Shown: piece by piece, positions 43,683 to 53,117 of the stretch
Position numbering within the stretch: position 1 is the first letter of the stretch
Layout: the number at the start of each line of letters is the position of its first letter
DNA from: an uncultured Mucilaginibacter sp.
GTDB lineage: Bacteria > Bacteroidota > Bacteroidia > Sphingobacteriales > Sphingobacteriaceae
DNA: 64,000 nt
Assembly: GCA_903864275.1 (NCBI GenBank)
Contig: CAIPFE010000014.1
Span: 124,001 to 188,000 of the forward strand
Direction of reading: 5' to 3'
Translations under genes and position numbers: made by a program
The notes under the pieces: generated by a model
What the model was told of the DNA's origin: nothing
Seen by the model: the letters and a program-made list of their open reading frames with translations, nothing else
Databases searched by the model: none

Positions 43683-43743
43683 AATAATAACCGTATTTTT
43701 ATTAGAACATTGAGTTAAATATTTCTTACAATTCTTTAATCAT

Positions 43744-44655
43744 ATGAACAAAACATTTTTCGTCTTCCTGGTTACCTTACTGGGTTTCAGCCAGGGCTTA
43801 ATTGCACAAACGAGTTTCTGGAATAGTCCTGACGCCTACCTGGGCCAAACCATGCCAGGGGATACCCCTAAAATATTTGCACCAGGGCTGCTGGCCGGTA
43901 AAGGAGAGTTTACAGCTAACAGGACGGCTATTTCTGCCGACGGTAAGGAAATTTATTACTGCACAAATACAAGCTGGGCCAATTCCCAAAACCTGAAAGT
44001 TAAATATTTTAAGTATGATGGAAAAAAATGGATCGGTCCGGTCATATTAAATGAACACATGGGGCAGACTTCTTTTTCACCCGATAACAATACCCTGTAC
44101 TTCAAGCGTGGCGATTCGGCAAATATGGTATTCCGGTCAACCAGGACAAACACCGGGTGGAGTACTCCAACTTCTTATAATGTAAGAAATTATTTGATCT
44201 ATGATTTTATGCCTACCATAAGCGGCAATAAATATGCAGCAAGCAATGGTACCTGGGGACAACCTTCTGATGCTAATGCGTGGAGATTTAGCGTGATGCC
44301 TCCTTCAGATGCTGATACGAGTATTCAAGACCTTGGCCCGCCACTCAATTCGCCGGGTTTTAACGGCGATTTTTTTATTGCCATGGATGAATCGTATATG
44401 ATCATCAGCACAAAAGAAACCAAAGATTTCGAATGTGAGCTTTACATAAGTTTTCGTAAAAAAGATAAAACCTGGACAAATCCACAAAGTTTGGGGCCAT
44501 TGATCAACGATGGCTTAGCGCACAGGTATGGCCAATATGTGTCGCCCGATGGGAAATACCTGTTTTATACCCGGGGCGAAAGTGAAAAGGACTGTGCCGT
44601 TTACTGGGTGCGGTTCGACCGCTTACTAAACAGGTTGAAGCAAGCAAGTTCATAA
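43744..44655 (+). CDS. Secreted PD40 (WD40-like) beta-propeller protein
   Basis: The 303-residue protein has a signal peptide (FFVFLVTLLGFSQGLIAQ) and PD40-like blades: RTAISADGKEIYYC, QTSFSPDNNTLYFKRGDS, FFIAMDESYMIIS and YVSPDGKYLFYTRGE. The short SPDGKYLFY-type motifs are the TolB/PD40 hallmark. It may bind protein or carbohydrate in the periplasm. No enzyme motif was seen. Confidence 0.78.
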   Translation: MNKTFFVFLVTLLGFSQGLIAQTSFWNSPDAYLGQTMPGDTPKIFAPGLLAGKGEFTANRTAISADGKEIYYCTNTSWANSQNLKVKYFKYDGKKWIGPVILNEHMGQTSFSPDNNTLYFKRGDSANMVFRSTRTNTGWSTPTSYNVRNYLIYDFMPTISGNKYAASNGTWGQPSDANAWRFSVMPPSDADTSIQDLGPPLNSPGFNGDFFIAMDESYMIISTKETKDFECELYISFRKKDKTWTNPQSLGPLINDGLAHRYGQYVSPDGKYLFYTRGESEKDCAVYWVRFDRLLNRLKQASS

Positions 44656-44776
44656 CTTATAGCAAGCTGAATAGGAGCGCGCCAATTTCCCGGCTCCTAT
44701 TCAGCAAAATTGAAAAAATCAGCTACAACGGCGAAGCACTCTTGAACTCCATTGAAAATAAACAATATGTGAAAAA

Positions 44777-46024
44777 TCAGCGGTCCTTTTTCGGCCCATT
44801 AACCAGCACATATTCAGCCACCCTACGCCCGACATCCTGGGCGGCGGAATTTTCGAAGGGATAATGAATGCCGCCATAAACACGGCTATAACCGTTCTCC
44901 CATTCCACCGCGCTTAATGATTCAACTACACGCGCAGGTTCACCGGATGTTGTTGTATGTAATTCGAGCTTGTTTTTATCGCCAAAGAACTTTTTAAGCA
45001 CTTCGTAACCTGCTGTAACTGTTGCGCTGTGGCCGCTTGGGTAGCTTGGATGTGCGGGCGTAGTGATCAAAGGCGTCCATTTGGTATAATCTTTTACTGT
45101 CCCATCGGCTTCTGCATTTAAAGAGGTCACTGGCCGCCAGAATAAATAAGCATATTTACCGCCCCATATTTCAATCCGTGCGTCAGCCTCGGCAACATCA
45201 GTCAATGCGAATATCAGCGCATTTTCTTCGAGCGAGGTGCCATGGATTGCCGCCAGTTCGCGCAGGCCTTCATTTACGGTCAGCTCGGCATCCTGTTTGT
45301 AAAATAGCGCAATATGCGTTTGATCTTCTGTACGTTTGGTGCTTTTGATCTCCCCTATCTCAGAAACTTCGGTCAATGCCTTTTTGTATTCATCGCTGCC
45401 GATGGCGGGCGGAGGTTCCGGCAGAAATTGTTTGGAATCCTTTAATAAAAACGGTTTTACATTTCCCCATTCCACATCAATGCCAGGCGAAAATTTACCG
45501 GGAGTTGGCCTGTACGCGCCTATACCTGCATTCGCCGGACCGGCATAAGTTGTTAGCGGGCTTGATCCATCGTGGGCACGCAGGGCAATAATATCCGCCG
45601 CCGCAGCGCTGCCTACTTTTTGACCGTTATTTACCGGCCCGTCAGTTAAGCCCTGTAAGCTTTTTGTCAGCGCCGAATCCAATAGAGGCTTTTGATCTGG
45701 AAAATAGCTAACGAGCACATCATGCGCGGCCTGTGCAGCAGCTGCCTGCGCCGAGGCCGGGCCTGTTGAAGTATTGAAATAATGGTATGGCGTACCAAAA
45801 TGTTTAATGGAATTTACGGCATCGTAAACGGCGATAGCCTCAATAGCTTCTGTGCGGCTGCCCAGGTTACTATTTTGTTTGCCTGTCTTTGTTGCCTTTA
45901 CGGTGATGAGGTTCCATTGGATGATAATGTCACCGGGCGTCGATTTTACTGGCTGCGCCGATACGTTAGTAGTAGAGGCTAAAAAGCCGGCAATGATAGT
46001 TGCGATAAATAAGGTTTGTTTCAT
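44777..46024 (-). CDS. Vanadium-haloperoxidase/PAP2-superfamily protein
   Basis: A 415-residue protein with a signal peptide (LFIATIIAGFLASTTNVSAQ). The C-terminal half has the vanadate/phosphate-binding pattern of the PAP2 superfamily: LFWRPVTSLN (Arg-x-Pro region), HPSYPSGHSATVTAGYEVL (PSGH core) and NGYSRVYGGIHYPFENSAAQ (SRxxxxxHxxxD-like; the final Asp is replaced by Glu/Asn here). It could be a secreted vanadium-dependent peroxidase or an acid phosphatase. A TATATTTG box is 22 bp upstream. Confidence 0.82.
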   Translation of the reverse strand: MKQTLFIATIIAGFLASTTNVSAQPVKSTPGDIIIQWNLITVKATKTGKQNSNLGSRTEAIEAIAVYDAVNSIKHFGTPYHYFNTSTGPASAQAAAAQAAHDVLVSYFPDQKPLLDSALTKSLQGLTDGPVNNGQKVGSAAAADIIALRAHDGSSPLTTYAGPANAGIGAYRPTPGKFSPGIDVEWGNVKPFLLKDSKQFLPEPPPAIGSDEYKKALTEVSEIGEIKSTKRTEDQTHIALFYKQDAELTVNEGLRELAAIHGTSLEENALIFALTDVAEADARIEIWGGKYAYLFWRPVTSLNAEADGTVKDYTKWTPLITTPAHPSYPSGHSATVTAGYEVLKKFFGDKNKLELHTTTSGEPARVVESLSAVEWENGYSRVYGGIHYPFENSAAQDVGRRVAEYVLVNGPKKDR

Positions 46025-46046
46025 GATGATAATAAAAATGTTGAGG

Positions 46047-46054
46047 CAAATATA
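46047..46054 (-). promoter_or_regulatory. Predicted -7 box of the haloperoxidase-like gene
   Basis: Reads TATATTTG on the minus strand, an exact TAnnTTTG match, 22 bp before the ATG at 46024. No clear -33 was seen. Confidence 0.55.
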
Positions 46055-46337
46055 ATAAAGTATATATAATCTATGGAATAAATAGAATATATTTTATTGC
46101 CATTTGACGAACACATTATCTACGATTGGCCTGAGAGTTGCTTGACGATATAAAGAGTGGGATTCATTTATGCTTTTGCCGACATTCCCGCAAGGACGAC
46201 CTATCGATAAACACTAATTTTTTCGCAAAAAAAAGTTGTTGGTTGTGTAAACCATTTTTTTAACCTATTGATTATCAATAGAATAAATTAGAAATATTTT
46301 AACTTTTGGAAACAAGTTTTTCGTCGTGGAGGCCAAA
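46055..46337. other. Intergenic region upstream of the haloperoxidase-like gene
   Basis: AT-rich, with repeats such as ATATAATCTATGG/AATAGAATATATT near 46061-46100 and a short inverted repeat CTATTGA/TCAATAG near 46265-46281. PPK2 reads towards this region and ends at 46338. No gene was recognised in it. Confidence 0.4.
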
Positions 46338-47216
46338 TTAATGCTCCATCAACACCTTCTTCGCCTCCTCCAGTTTCTCCTTTTCCTCTTTTGGTAAAAC
46401 GGGGTATTTTAAATTTAACCCCTTTAAAGTATCCAGGATGATCGTTGAGATGGCGATCCGGGTAAACCATTTTTTATCAGCCGGGATCACGTACCAGGGG
46501 CACTGCCCGGTGGAAGTTTCTTTGATCGCCTTTTCATAAGCTTTCATATAATCATCCCAAAACTCGCGTTCATAAATATCAGCTGCCGAAAACTTCCAGT
46601 TCTTTTCCGGGTCATCGATCCGTTTTAGGAAGCGTTCCTTTTGTTCACCTTTTGATAAATTAAGAAAAAACTTAATGATGATCGTACCATTATTATATAG
46701 GTGCTTTTCAACCGAACGGATACTTTCATAACGGGCCTGCCAAAATTCTTTGCCGGCATCTTTTACACTTTTAAGGCCGGGTAACCGCTCATTCAACAGC
46801 AGCTCGGGATGCACTTTGGTCACCAGCACATTTTCATAATGCGAACGGTTATGAACGCCGATACGCCCGAATTCAGGCAGGGCTTTATAGTGCCGCCATA
46901 AAAAATCATGGTCGAGTTCTTCGGCGCTGGGTTGCTTAAAACTATAAACTTCGCAGCCCTGTGGGTTTAAACCCGATAGGGTATGCGAAATGGCGCCGTC
47001 TTTACCCGCCGCATCCATCGCCTGGAATAAAATGAGCAGGGCATATCGGTTATCAGCATATAATGCCGATTGCAGTGAGGCCGCTTGCTGTATAAGATCA
47101 GCTAAAATAGCCTCAGCATCTTCCTTTTTCAGATCAGCTGAATAAGCGGGGTCAAAATCCTTAAGCGAAAATTTTTCACCACTGGTAATCTTAAATTTAT
47201 TAATTATGTCTTTCAT
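46338..47216 (-). CDS. Polyphosphate kinase 2 family protein
   Basis: A 292-residue PPK2 with the Walker A-like loop in FQAMDAAGKDGAISHTLSGL, a Walker B-like EYDHDFLWRHY-type region (seen as ELDHDFLWRHYKALPE) and ERLPGLKSVKDAG and KFFLNLSKGEQKERFLKRID later. PPK2 enzymes use polyphosphate to phosphorylate nucleotides, usually GDP, ADP or AMP/UMP by subclass. The length fits class I/III. It is divergent from the penicillin-binding protein gene. Confidence 0.88.
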   Translation of the reverse strand: MKDIINKFKITSGEKFSLKDFDPAYSADLKKEDAEAILADLIQQAASLQSALYADNRYALLILFQAMDAAGKDGAISHTLSGLNPQGCEVYSFKQPSAEELDHDFLWRHYKALPEFGRIGVHNRSHYENVLVTKVHPELLLNERLPGLKSVKDAGKEFWQARYESIRSVEKHLYNNGTIIIKFFLNLSKGEQKERFLKRIDDPEKNWKFSAADIYEREFWDDYMKAYEKAIKETSTGQCPWYVIPADKKWFTRIAISTIILDTLKGLNLKYPVLPKEEKEKLEEAKKVLMEH

Positions 47217-47329
47217 AGAACAATTTTAACAGATGCGAAGTTAACTTAAAATTTACCGGTTAAAATTGCGTTGTTTATTTTTGCTGGCCCCGCTATGATT
47301 TAGACCTATAATTTTACATCTTTACCCCC

Positions 47330-49618
47330 ATGTTCCGACGTATAAAATACCGAATCCTAAGATATCCGCTTATATTTATCTATTTTGTTATCATCTTTTT
47401 CTGCGCGATAGAATTAAATTTTTTGTGGCTCTTCGGATACTCTCCTGATATGCAGGACATTAAAAGCCCGAGTATATCGTTGTCATCCGAGGTCTATTAT
47501 GCTGACGGGACCTTGATGGGCCGCTATTTTAAAGAAAACCGCTCGCCTGTTGATTTTAAAGATATCTCGCCCAATATCATAAATGCATTAATTGCCACCG
47601 AAGATGTAAGGTTTTACAATCACAACGGCGTTGATTTTTATTCATTTTTTAGCAGTATGCTTACCACGGCCAAAGGGGGCAGGCGAGGTGGCAGCACCAT
47701 CACCCAACAGTTGGCTAAAAACCTGTTCGAAACACGCAAAAAGAAATCGCAGGGCATTATTAAACACGTGCCGTTTATAAGGACCATTGTTTATAAATGT
47801 AAAGAATGGCTTACCGCCCTGAAAATAGAGCATATATATTCAAAACAGGAAATACTAACGCTTTATTTAAATACAGTGCCGTTTGGCAACCGTTCCTTCG
47901 GTATTAAAACGGCCTCATTGAAATTTTTCGACAAAACTCCCGATAAGGTCGACCCGGCCGAGGCTGCTACACTTATTGGTATGTTAAAAGCAACCTCAAC
48001 TTATAATCCCATAAACAACCCGGAACATTCGTTGGAAAGGCGAAATATCGTGCTGGCCCAAATGTTAAAATACAACAAACTGAGTCAGGATGATTATGAT
48101 AAAAGTGTAAAAGCACCTATCGGCCTAGATTTAAGTTATGTTGAAAATGAAGGCCAGGGGGATTCGTACCTGCGCGAAGCCGTTGAAAGGTGGTTAAAGA
48201 AATGGTGCCGCGAGAACGACTATGACCTTTACAGCGACGGGCTTAAAATATATACCACGATTGATCCCCGCCTTCAGCGATATGCGGAACAGGCTGTGGC
48301 CGAAAAAATGAAAATGCTTCAAAGGCGGTTTAACGATGTATGGGGCAAAAAAAATCCATGGCGTGACTCGAACGGTGATGAAATAAAGGATTTTTTGCTG
48401 AAAGCCGAAGAGCATTTGCCGATTTACCAATTGCTGCAAAAAAAATACGACAACAACACCGCATTGATTAACCAGTATTTCGAAAAGCCGAAGCGTATGA
48501 AGGTGTTTACCTGGAACGGTGAAAAGGATACTACTTTTTCGAGCGTAGATTCTATAAAATATTACACCCGCATATTAAATACGGGCATGATGACCCTTGA
48601 GCCGTCGACCGGGAAAATAAAAGTATGGGTCGGAGGCATTGATCACAGGTATTTCAACTACGACCATGTAAACCAGGCAAAAAGGCAGGCAGGTTCCACG
48701 TTTAAACCTTTTGCGTATGTAACCGCTTTGGATAATGGCTATACCCCATGTGATAAATTCACTGATAAATTTGTCTCCATAAAATACGTGGACGAAGGCC
48801 GGCAACAGGTTTGGGAGCCTAAGAATGCCACTTATAGGTTTACGGGACAGGAAATGTCATTGCGCTGGGCAATGGGTGCGTCGATAAACTCGATCACTGC
48901 ACAATTAACGGAGAAGGTTGGCTGGGATAAAGTTGTTGAATATGCGCATAAGTGCGGCATTGAAAGTCCGCTAAAGTCAGTGCCCTCGGTATCGCTGGGA
49001 TCAAACGATGTATCGGTTTATGAGATGGTGCGCGCTTATAGTACTTTTTTAAATAAAGGTGTAAAAATTGATCCCCTGCTGGTTACAAAGATCACCGACC
49101 AGGATGGAAATGTATTGAAGGAATATACCCTTAAATCAGAACAGGTGCTTAGCGAAGAAACAGCCTGGCTGATGCTGTACATGTTCAGGGGCGGTATGGA
49201 TGAACCCGGCGGTACGTCGCAGGCTTTGTGGGAGTATCCCGGTTTATGGAAAAAAGAAAACCAGATCGGCGGCAAAACGGGTACCTCTTCAAATTTTGTT
49301 GATGGATGGTATATGGGGATCACAAAAAACCTGGTAACCGGTATATGGGTTGGGGCCGATGACCGCAGTGTGCATTTTACCAACTCCGACACTGGTGAAG
49401 GATCGCATACGGCGCTGCCTATTTTCGGCTCGTTTATGCAAAGGGTGTATGCTGACCCGAAATCGGGTTATACCTATGGGCCATTTCCAAAACCCTGGGT
49501 TAAGATCACTAAGGAATACGATTGCCCTTCCCCGCGTATCGACGCAGATACTGCTGTTGATAGTGCAAAAATGCATCTTGATTCTCTCAGGCTCCGGCCT
49601 GATTCTATAAAAATGTGA
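47330..49618 (+). CDS. Class A penicillin-binding protein (PBP1a type)
   Basis: The 762-residue bifunctional murein synthase begins with a short cytosolic part and one membrane helix (about 12-32). The glycosyltransferase domain has the EDVRFYNHNGVDF catalytic Glu, GGSTITQQLAKNLF and LTLYLNTVPFGNRSFG. The transpeptidase domain has the Ser nucleophile in AGSTFKPFAYV, the SxN in GASINSITAQL, and GGKTGTSSNFVDG (KTG). The enzyme makes glycan strands and cross-links them. The stop codon is the first bases of an intergenic word array. Confidence 0.95.
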   Translation: MFRRIKYRILRYPLIFIYFVIIFFCAIELNFLWLFGYSPDMQDIKSPSISLSSEVYYADGTLMGRYFKENRSPVDFKDISPNIINALIATEDVRFYNHNGVDFYSFFSSMLTTAKGGRRGGSTITQQLAKNLFETRKKKSQGIIKHVPFIRTIVYKCKEWLTALKIEHIYSKQEILTLYLNTVPFGNRSFGIKTASLKFFDKTPDKVDPAEAATLIGMLKATSTYNPINNPEHSLERRNIVLAQMLKYNKLSQDDYDKSVKAPIGLDLSYVENEGQGDSYLREAVERWLKKWCRENDYDLYSDGLKIYTTIDPRLQRYAEQAVAEKMKMLQRRFNDVWGKKNPWRDSNGDEIKDFLLKAEEHLPIYQLLQKKYDNNTALINQYFEKPKRMKVFTWNGEKDTTFSSVDSIKYYTRILNTGMMTLEPSTGKIKVWVGGIDHRYFNYDHVNQAKRQAGSTFKPFAYVTALDNGYTPCDKFTDKFVSIKYVDEGRQQVWEPKNATYRFTGQEMSLRWAMGASINSITAQLTEKVGWDKVVEYAHKCGIESPLKSVPSVSLGSNDVSVYEMVRAYSTFLNKGVKIDPLLVTKITDQDGNVLKEYTLKSEQVLSEETAWLMLYMFRGGMDEPGGTSQALWEYPGLWKKENQIGGKTGTSSNFVDGWYMGITKNLVTGIWVGADDRSVHFTNSDTGEGSHTALPIFGSFMQRVYADPKSGYTYGPFPKPWVKITKEYDCPSPRIDADTAVDSAKMHLDSLRLRPDSIKM

Positions 49619-49803
49619 GTGGGTGAGTAGTGAATAGTCAGTGGTGAATAGTGAGTGATTTATAAAGGTTGTAAGTCTTACAATTTTTAGCCTGTAAATA
49701 AGTTAGAAGGTTGACTGTTAAATTATAACTTTTTCAACCCCTTTAACTATTACAACTCTTTTTAACTATTTCAACCCGTTCCAACTTTTACAACTCCATC
49801 GAA
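49615..49803. repeat. Two word arrays after the PBP gene
   Basis: Starting inside the PBP stop codon (49616-49618), 49615-49660 holds words GTGAGTGGGTGAGTAGTGAA and TAGTCAGTGGTGAATAGTGA. From 49668 follows GTTGTAAGTC, and after a centre near 49690-49730 come CAACCCCTTTAACTATTACA, ACTCTTTTTAACTATTTCAA and CCCGTTCCAACTTTTACAAC. The second part uses the same words as the array after rnr. Only short stretches pair, so the second array is mostly one-sided. Confidence 0.55.
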
Positions 49804-49837
49804 TTTGACTAATTTAGCCCTATCTATTTTACCTTGT

Positions 49838-52800
49838 ATGAATAAACATCATCCTGCCTCTTTTAAGGCAAAAAGATATTCCCTGATATTGGTTTGTGTT
49901 TTTAGTTTACTGTTGGTTAGCATACATACAAACGCCCAATACTTCGGGCAAAATAAGGTGCGTTACAAAAAACTAAAGTTTCAGGTTTATCATACCCCGC
50001 ATTTCGAGATCTATTATTATTTAAAAAATGATAGTATGATAAAGCGGTTTGCGCAGGAAAGCGAGTTATGGTACACTTTGCACCAGCAGGTTTTCAGGGA
50101 TACTTTTAAAAAGCCGAATCCCATTATCCTTTATGCCAACCACCCGGATTTTCAGCAAACTACAGCCATTGACGAAGAAATAGACGTTGGCACCGGCGGG
50201 GTCACCGAGGGGCTGAAAAACCGGGTAGTTATGCCCGTTATGGAAACCAACCAGATGACCCGACACGTTATAGGCCACGAACTGGTGCACGCTTTTCAAT
50301 ACCATTTGTTGTTGGGCAAAGATTCCACATCCTATGAAAACTTAAATAATATCCCATCATGGATGATCGAAGGTATGGCAGAATACCTTTCCCTCGGTAA
50401 AAAAGATTCATACACCGCGATGTGGATGCGCGATGCCTACTTAAACCATGATATCCCAACAGTACGTGCCCTAACCGAAAGCTATAAATATTTCCCATAC
50501 CGGTATGGCGAGGCATTTTGGTCGTTCATAGGATCAACTTATGGCGATACGGTAATTGTGCCCTTCTTTAAAAACACAGCGCGTTTCGGGCTTCAATATG
50601 GCATCAGACGGACTTTTGGTTATGACGATAAGACATTATCGAACCTTTGGAAAAATGCGATTGAGACTACCTATAAACCCTATTTAAAGGATACAGCTCA
50701 AATTCCTGTGGGACACAGGATAATTGACGATAAAAACTCGGGTAAGTTAAACCTTGCCCCTTCTATAAGCCCGGATGGAAAATACCTGGCATTTTTATCC
50801 GAGAAGAGTTTATTTGCTGTCGATCTTTTCCTGGCTGATGCCAAAACCGGCGGGATATTACGAAAGATCACGCGTAAAGTAACCAATTCGCATATCGACG
50901 AATATAATTTTATTGAATCGGCCGGTACCTGGTCGCCGGATAGTAAAAGGTTTGCTTTTAGTGTTTTTAATAAAGGCCGTAATCGTATGCTGGTAGCTGA
51001 TGTTACATCCGGGAGTATAGTTGATGATGTTGCGATGGGTAAGGCCGAACAATTCAGCAATTTGTCGTGGTCGCCGGATGGGAAAAATATAGCTTTCCAG
51101 GGACTTGCCGATGGGCAGGGCGACCTGTATCTGTATAGTTTTGATACTAAGCAGGTGAGGCAATTAACCAATGATAAATATTCCGATTACCAGCCAAGTT
51201 TTTCGAGGGATGGCAAAAAGATCATTTTTTCGAGTGACAGGACTACTTACGACCAGTCATTATCGCAGGATATAAGTTTTAACCTGGCGGAATTAGACCT
51301 GGCAACCGGGAAAATAACAGATATTAAAATATTTAACGGGGCCAACAATCTGAACCCGCAATATTCGTCGGATGGTACACATATCTATTTCCTGTCAAAC
51401 CGTGATGGTTTTCGCAATATGTACCGTTACACTCCTGCAACCGGTAAAGTGGAGCAAATGACCGATTTGTTTACCGGAGTTTCAGGTATTACGGAATATT
51501 CCCCGGCCATGACTATTTCAAGTAATAACGATATTGTTTATTCTTATTACCGCGCCCAAAAATATGCACTTTATAACGCTAAAGCATCTGATTTTACAGC
51601 AAAAGTCGTGGACGATGGTGTGGTTATTGGCGCCGCTGCCGGGCTATTGCCGCCTGCACAGTCGGTCGGGGTCGATCTCATCAATGCTAACCTAAACAAC
51701 TTCCTTGCTTATCCCAAAATCCCTGTTGATTCTGTAAAAAATGTGCCCTATAAACCGATGTTCAAGCTTGATTACCTGGCAAGCAGCGGTGTAGGTGCAT
51801 CGGTGAGCCAGTTCGGCGCTGGTTTATCAAGCGGTGTTCAGGGGGTATTCAGTGATATTTTAGGCCGGAACCAAATATATGCCGGGGTGGCTGTGAATGG
51901 TGAAATTTATGATTTTGGCGGCCAGTTTACCTACATAAACCAGGAGGGGCGGTGGAATTTTGGGGTCAGCATATCCCATATACCTTTCCAGACAGCAAAT
52001 TATAGTGTAGTGCCTACAACCTTCAATGTTAACAGTACGACAACTATTCCAGCTACTGCCGAGAATTATGATATTATCCGGATTTTTCAGGACCAGCTTT
52101 CGCTTTTTACCTCCTACCCTATCACTAAAAAAACACGTGTCGAATTAGGTACTGGCGCCGCGACGTATTACTACCGCGTTGATCGCTACACTACAATTTT
52201 CGACACGCTTGGCAATGAGCTTAATTATACGCATAACCATGTATCGAATTCAGTTTATAACTCCGAGACGACAAACAATGGTGTCATTTTAACGCCTTTT
52301 ACGCTATATAATGTAAATACGGCGTTAGTCGGTGATAATTCCTTTTTTGGCGTGGCGTCGCCCTTAAACGGTTACCGCTACAGGATACAGGCCGAATATG
52401 ATTTTGGTACTTACCAATTTTTTGCACCAACTATCGATCTGCGGGAGTACGCGCGCGTCGCCCCCGTTACTTTTGCAGCCAGGTTGTATGGTTACGGGCG
52501 TTTCGGCAATACCGGCAGCCTTTACCAGCCATACCTGGGCTACCCGTTTTTAATACGCGGCTACGAGGCACAAACCTTTTACGGCGGAACAGGTAAAACC
52601 CCAACAAATGGTTTCACTATCGACCAGCTATCAGGCAACCGCATTGCAGTGGCAAATTTCGAGATCCGTTTGCCTTTTACCGGGCCCGAACGGCTTTCGC
52701 AAATCAAATCAAAATTCCTTTTTACCGAGCTTAACTTGTTTTTTGATGCCGGCCTGGCCTGGAATGCCGGGAACCAAATAAAATTTCAATCGGGTCCTGA

Positions 52801-52993
52801 CGCTATTGGCAAGGACGCAAGCGGGGCAACCATTTACAATCCTAACCAGCGTGTGCCCGCCACCAGCGCAGGAATATCACTCAGGGTGAATGTTTTCGGG
52901 GCCTTTGTTTTAGAGCCCTACCTGGCATATCCGTTCAACCGCACTGATGTTGCCAAACCCGTATTTGGCTTAGGGTTTACACCGGGATGGTAA
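49838..52993 (+). CDS. HExxH metalloprotease-like, TolB-propeller and outer-membrane barrel protein
   Basis: I use the ATG at 49838, giving 1051 residues and a signal peptide (RYSLILVCVFSLLLVSIHTN). The N-terminal domain (to about 260) has the zinc motif His147-Glu148-x-x-His151 in VIGHELVHAFQYHL, with a Glu further on in WMIEGMAEYLSLG, as in gluzincin peptidases. The middle (about 290-600) is a PD40/TolB propeller: SPDGKYLAFLSEKS, SPDSKRFAFSVFN and SPDGKNIAFQGLAD. The last third (from about 640) has alternating strands and ends in PFNRTDVAKPVFGLGFTPGW, typical of outer-membrane barrels (surface-antigen/BamA-like). This is a predicted outer-membrane protein with both peptidase and propeller parts outside or in the periplasm. 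Function is unknown. Confidence 0.8.
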   Translation: MNKHHPASFKAKRYSLILVCVFSLLLVSIHTNAQYFGQNKVRYKKLKFQVYHTPHFEIYYYLKNDSMIKRFAQESELWYTLHQQVFRDTFKKPNPIILYANHPDFQQTTAIDEEIDVGTGGVTEGLKNRVVMPVMETNQMTRHVIGHELVHAFQYHLLLGKDSTSYENLNNIPSWMIEGMAEYLSLGKKDSYTAMWMRDAYLNHDIPTVRALTESYKYFPYRYGEAFWSFIGSTYGDTVIVPFFKNTARFGLQYGIRRTFGYDDKTLSNLWKNAIETTYKPYLKDTAQIPVGHRIIDDKNSGKLNLAPSISPDGKYLAFLSEKSLFAVDLFLADAKTGGILRKITRKVTNSHIDEYNFIESAGTWSPDSKRFAFSVFNKGRNRMLVADVTSGSIVDDVAMGKAEQFSNLSWSPDGKNIAFQGLADGQGDLYLYSFDTKQVRQLTNDKYSDYQPSFSRDGKKIIFSSDRTTYDQSLSQDISFNLAELDLATGKITDIKIFNGANNLNPQYSSDGTHIYFLSNRDGFRNMYRYTPATGKVEQMTDLFTGVSGITEYSPAMTISSNNDIVYSYYRAQKYALYNAKASDFTAKVVDDGVVIGAAAGLLPPAQSVGVDLINANLNNFLAYPKIPVDSVKNVPYKPMFKLDYLASSGVGASVSQFGAGLSSGVQGVFSDILGRNQIYAGVAVNGEIYDFGGQFTYINQEGRWNFGVSISHIPFQTANYSVVPTTFNVNSTTTIPATAENYDIIRIFQDQLSLFTSYPITKKTRVELGTGAATYYYRVDRYTTIFDTLGNELNYTHNHVSNSVYNSETTNNGVILTPFTLYNVNTALVGDNSFFGVASPLNGYRYRIQAEYDFGTYQFFAPTIDLREYARVAPVTFAARLYGYGRFGNTGSLYQPYLGYPFLIRGYEAQTFYGGTGKTPTNGFTIDQLSGNRIAVANFEIRLPFTGPERLSQIKSKFLFTELNLFFDAGLAWNAGNQIKFQSGPDAIGKDASGATIYNPNQRVPATSAGISLRVNVFGAFVLEPYLAYPFNRTDVAKPVFGLGFTPGW

Positions 52994-53104
52994 TTTATTT
53001 ACGCCTGTATAGTACAAGTTTGTTTAACAAAAACATGTGACATATAATTGACTATAATTAAGTCATTATTTATTGATTTTGTTATGTGGTTAAATGTTTT
53101 TATT

Positions 53105-53112
53105 TAGTTTTG
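53105..53112 (+). promoter_or_regulatory. Predicted -7 box TAGTTTTG, 5 bp from a start codon
   Basis: TAGTTTTG matches TAnnTTTG and ends 5 bp before the chosen ATG at 53118, so the mRNA would be leaderless. A TTTG lies 23 bp upstream at 53078-53081, a possible -33 at slightly long spacing. Confidence 0.5.
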
Positions 53113-53117
53113 CGCCC

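Noticed and set aside
53094..53117. Earlier ATG of the fasciclin gene
   Set aside because: It overlaps the predicted -7 box and adds residues before an otherwise normal signal peptide.
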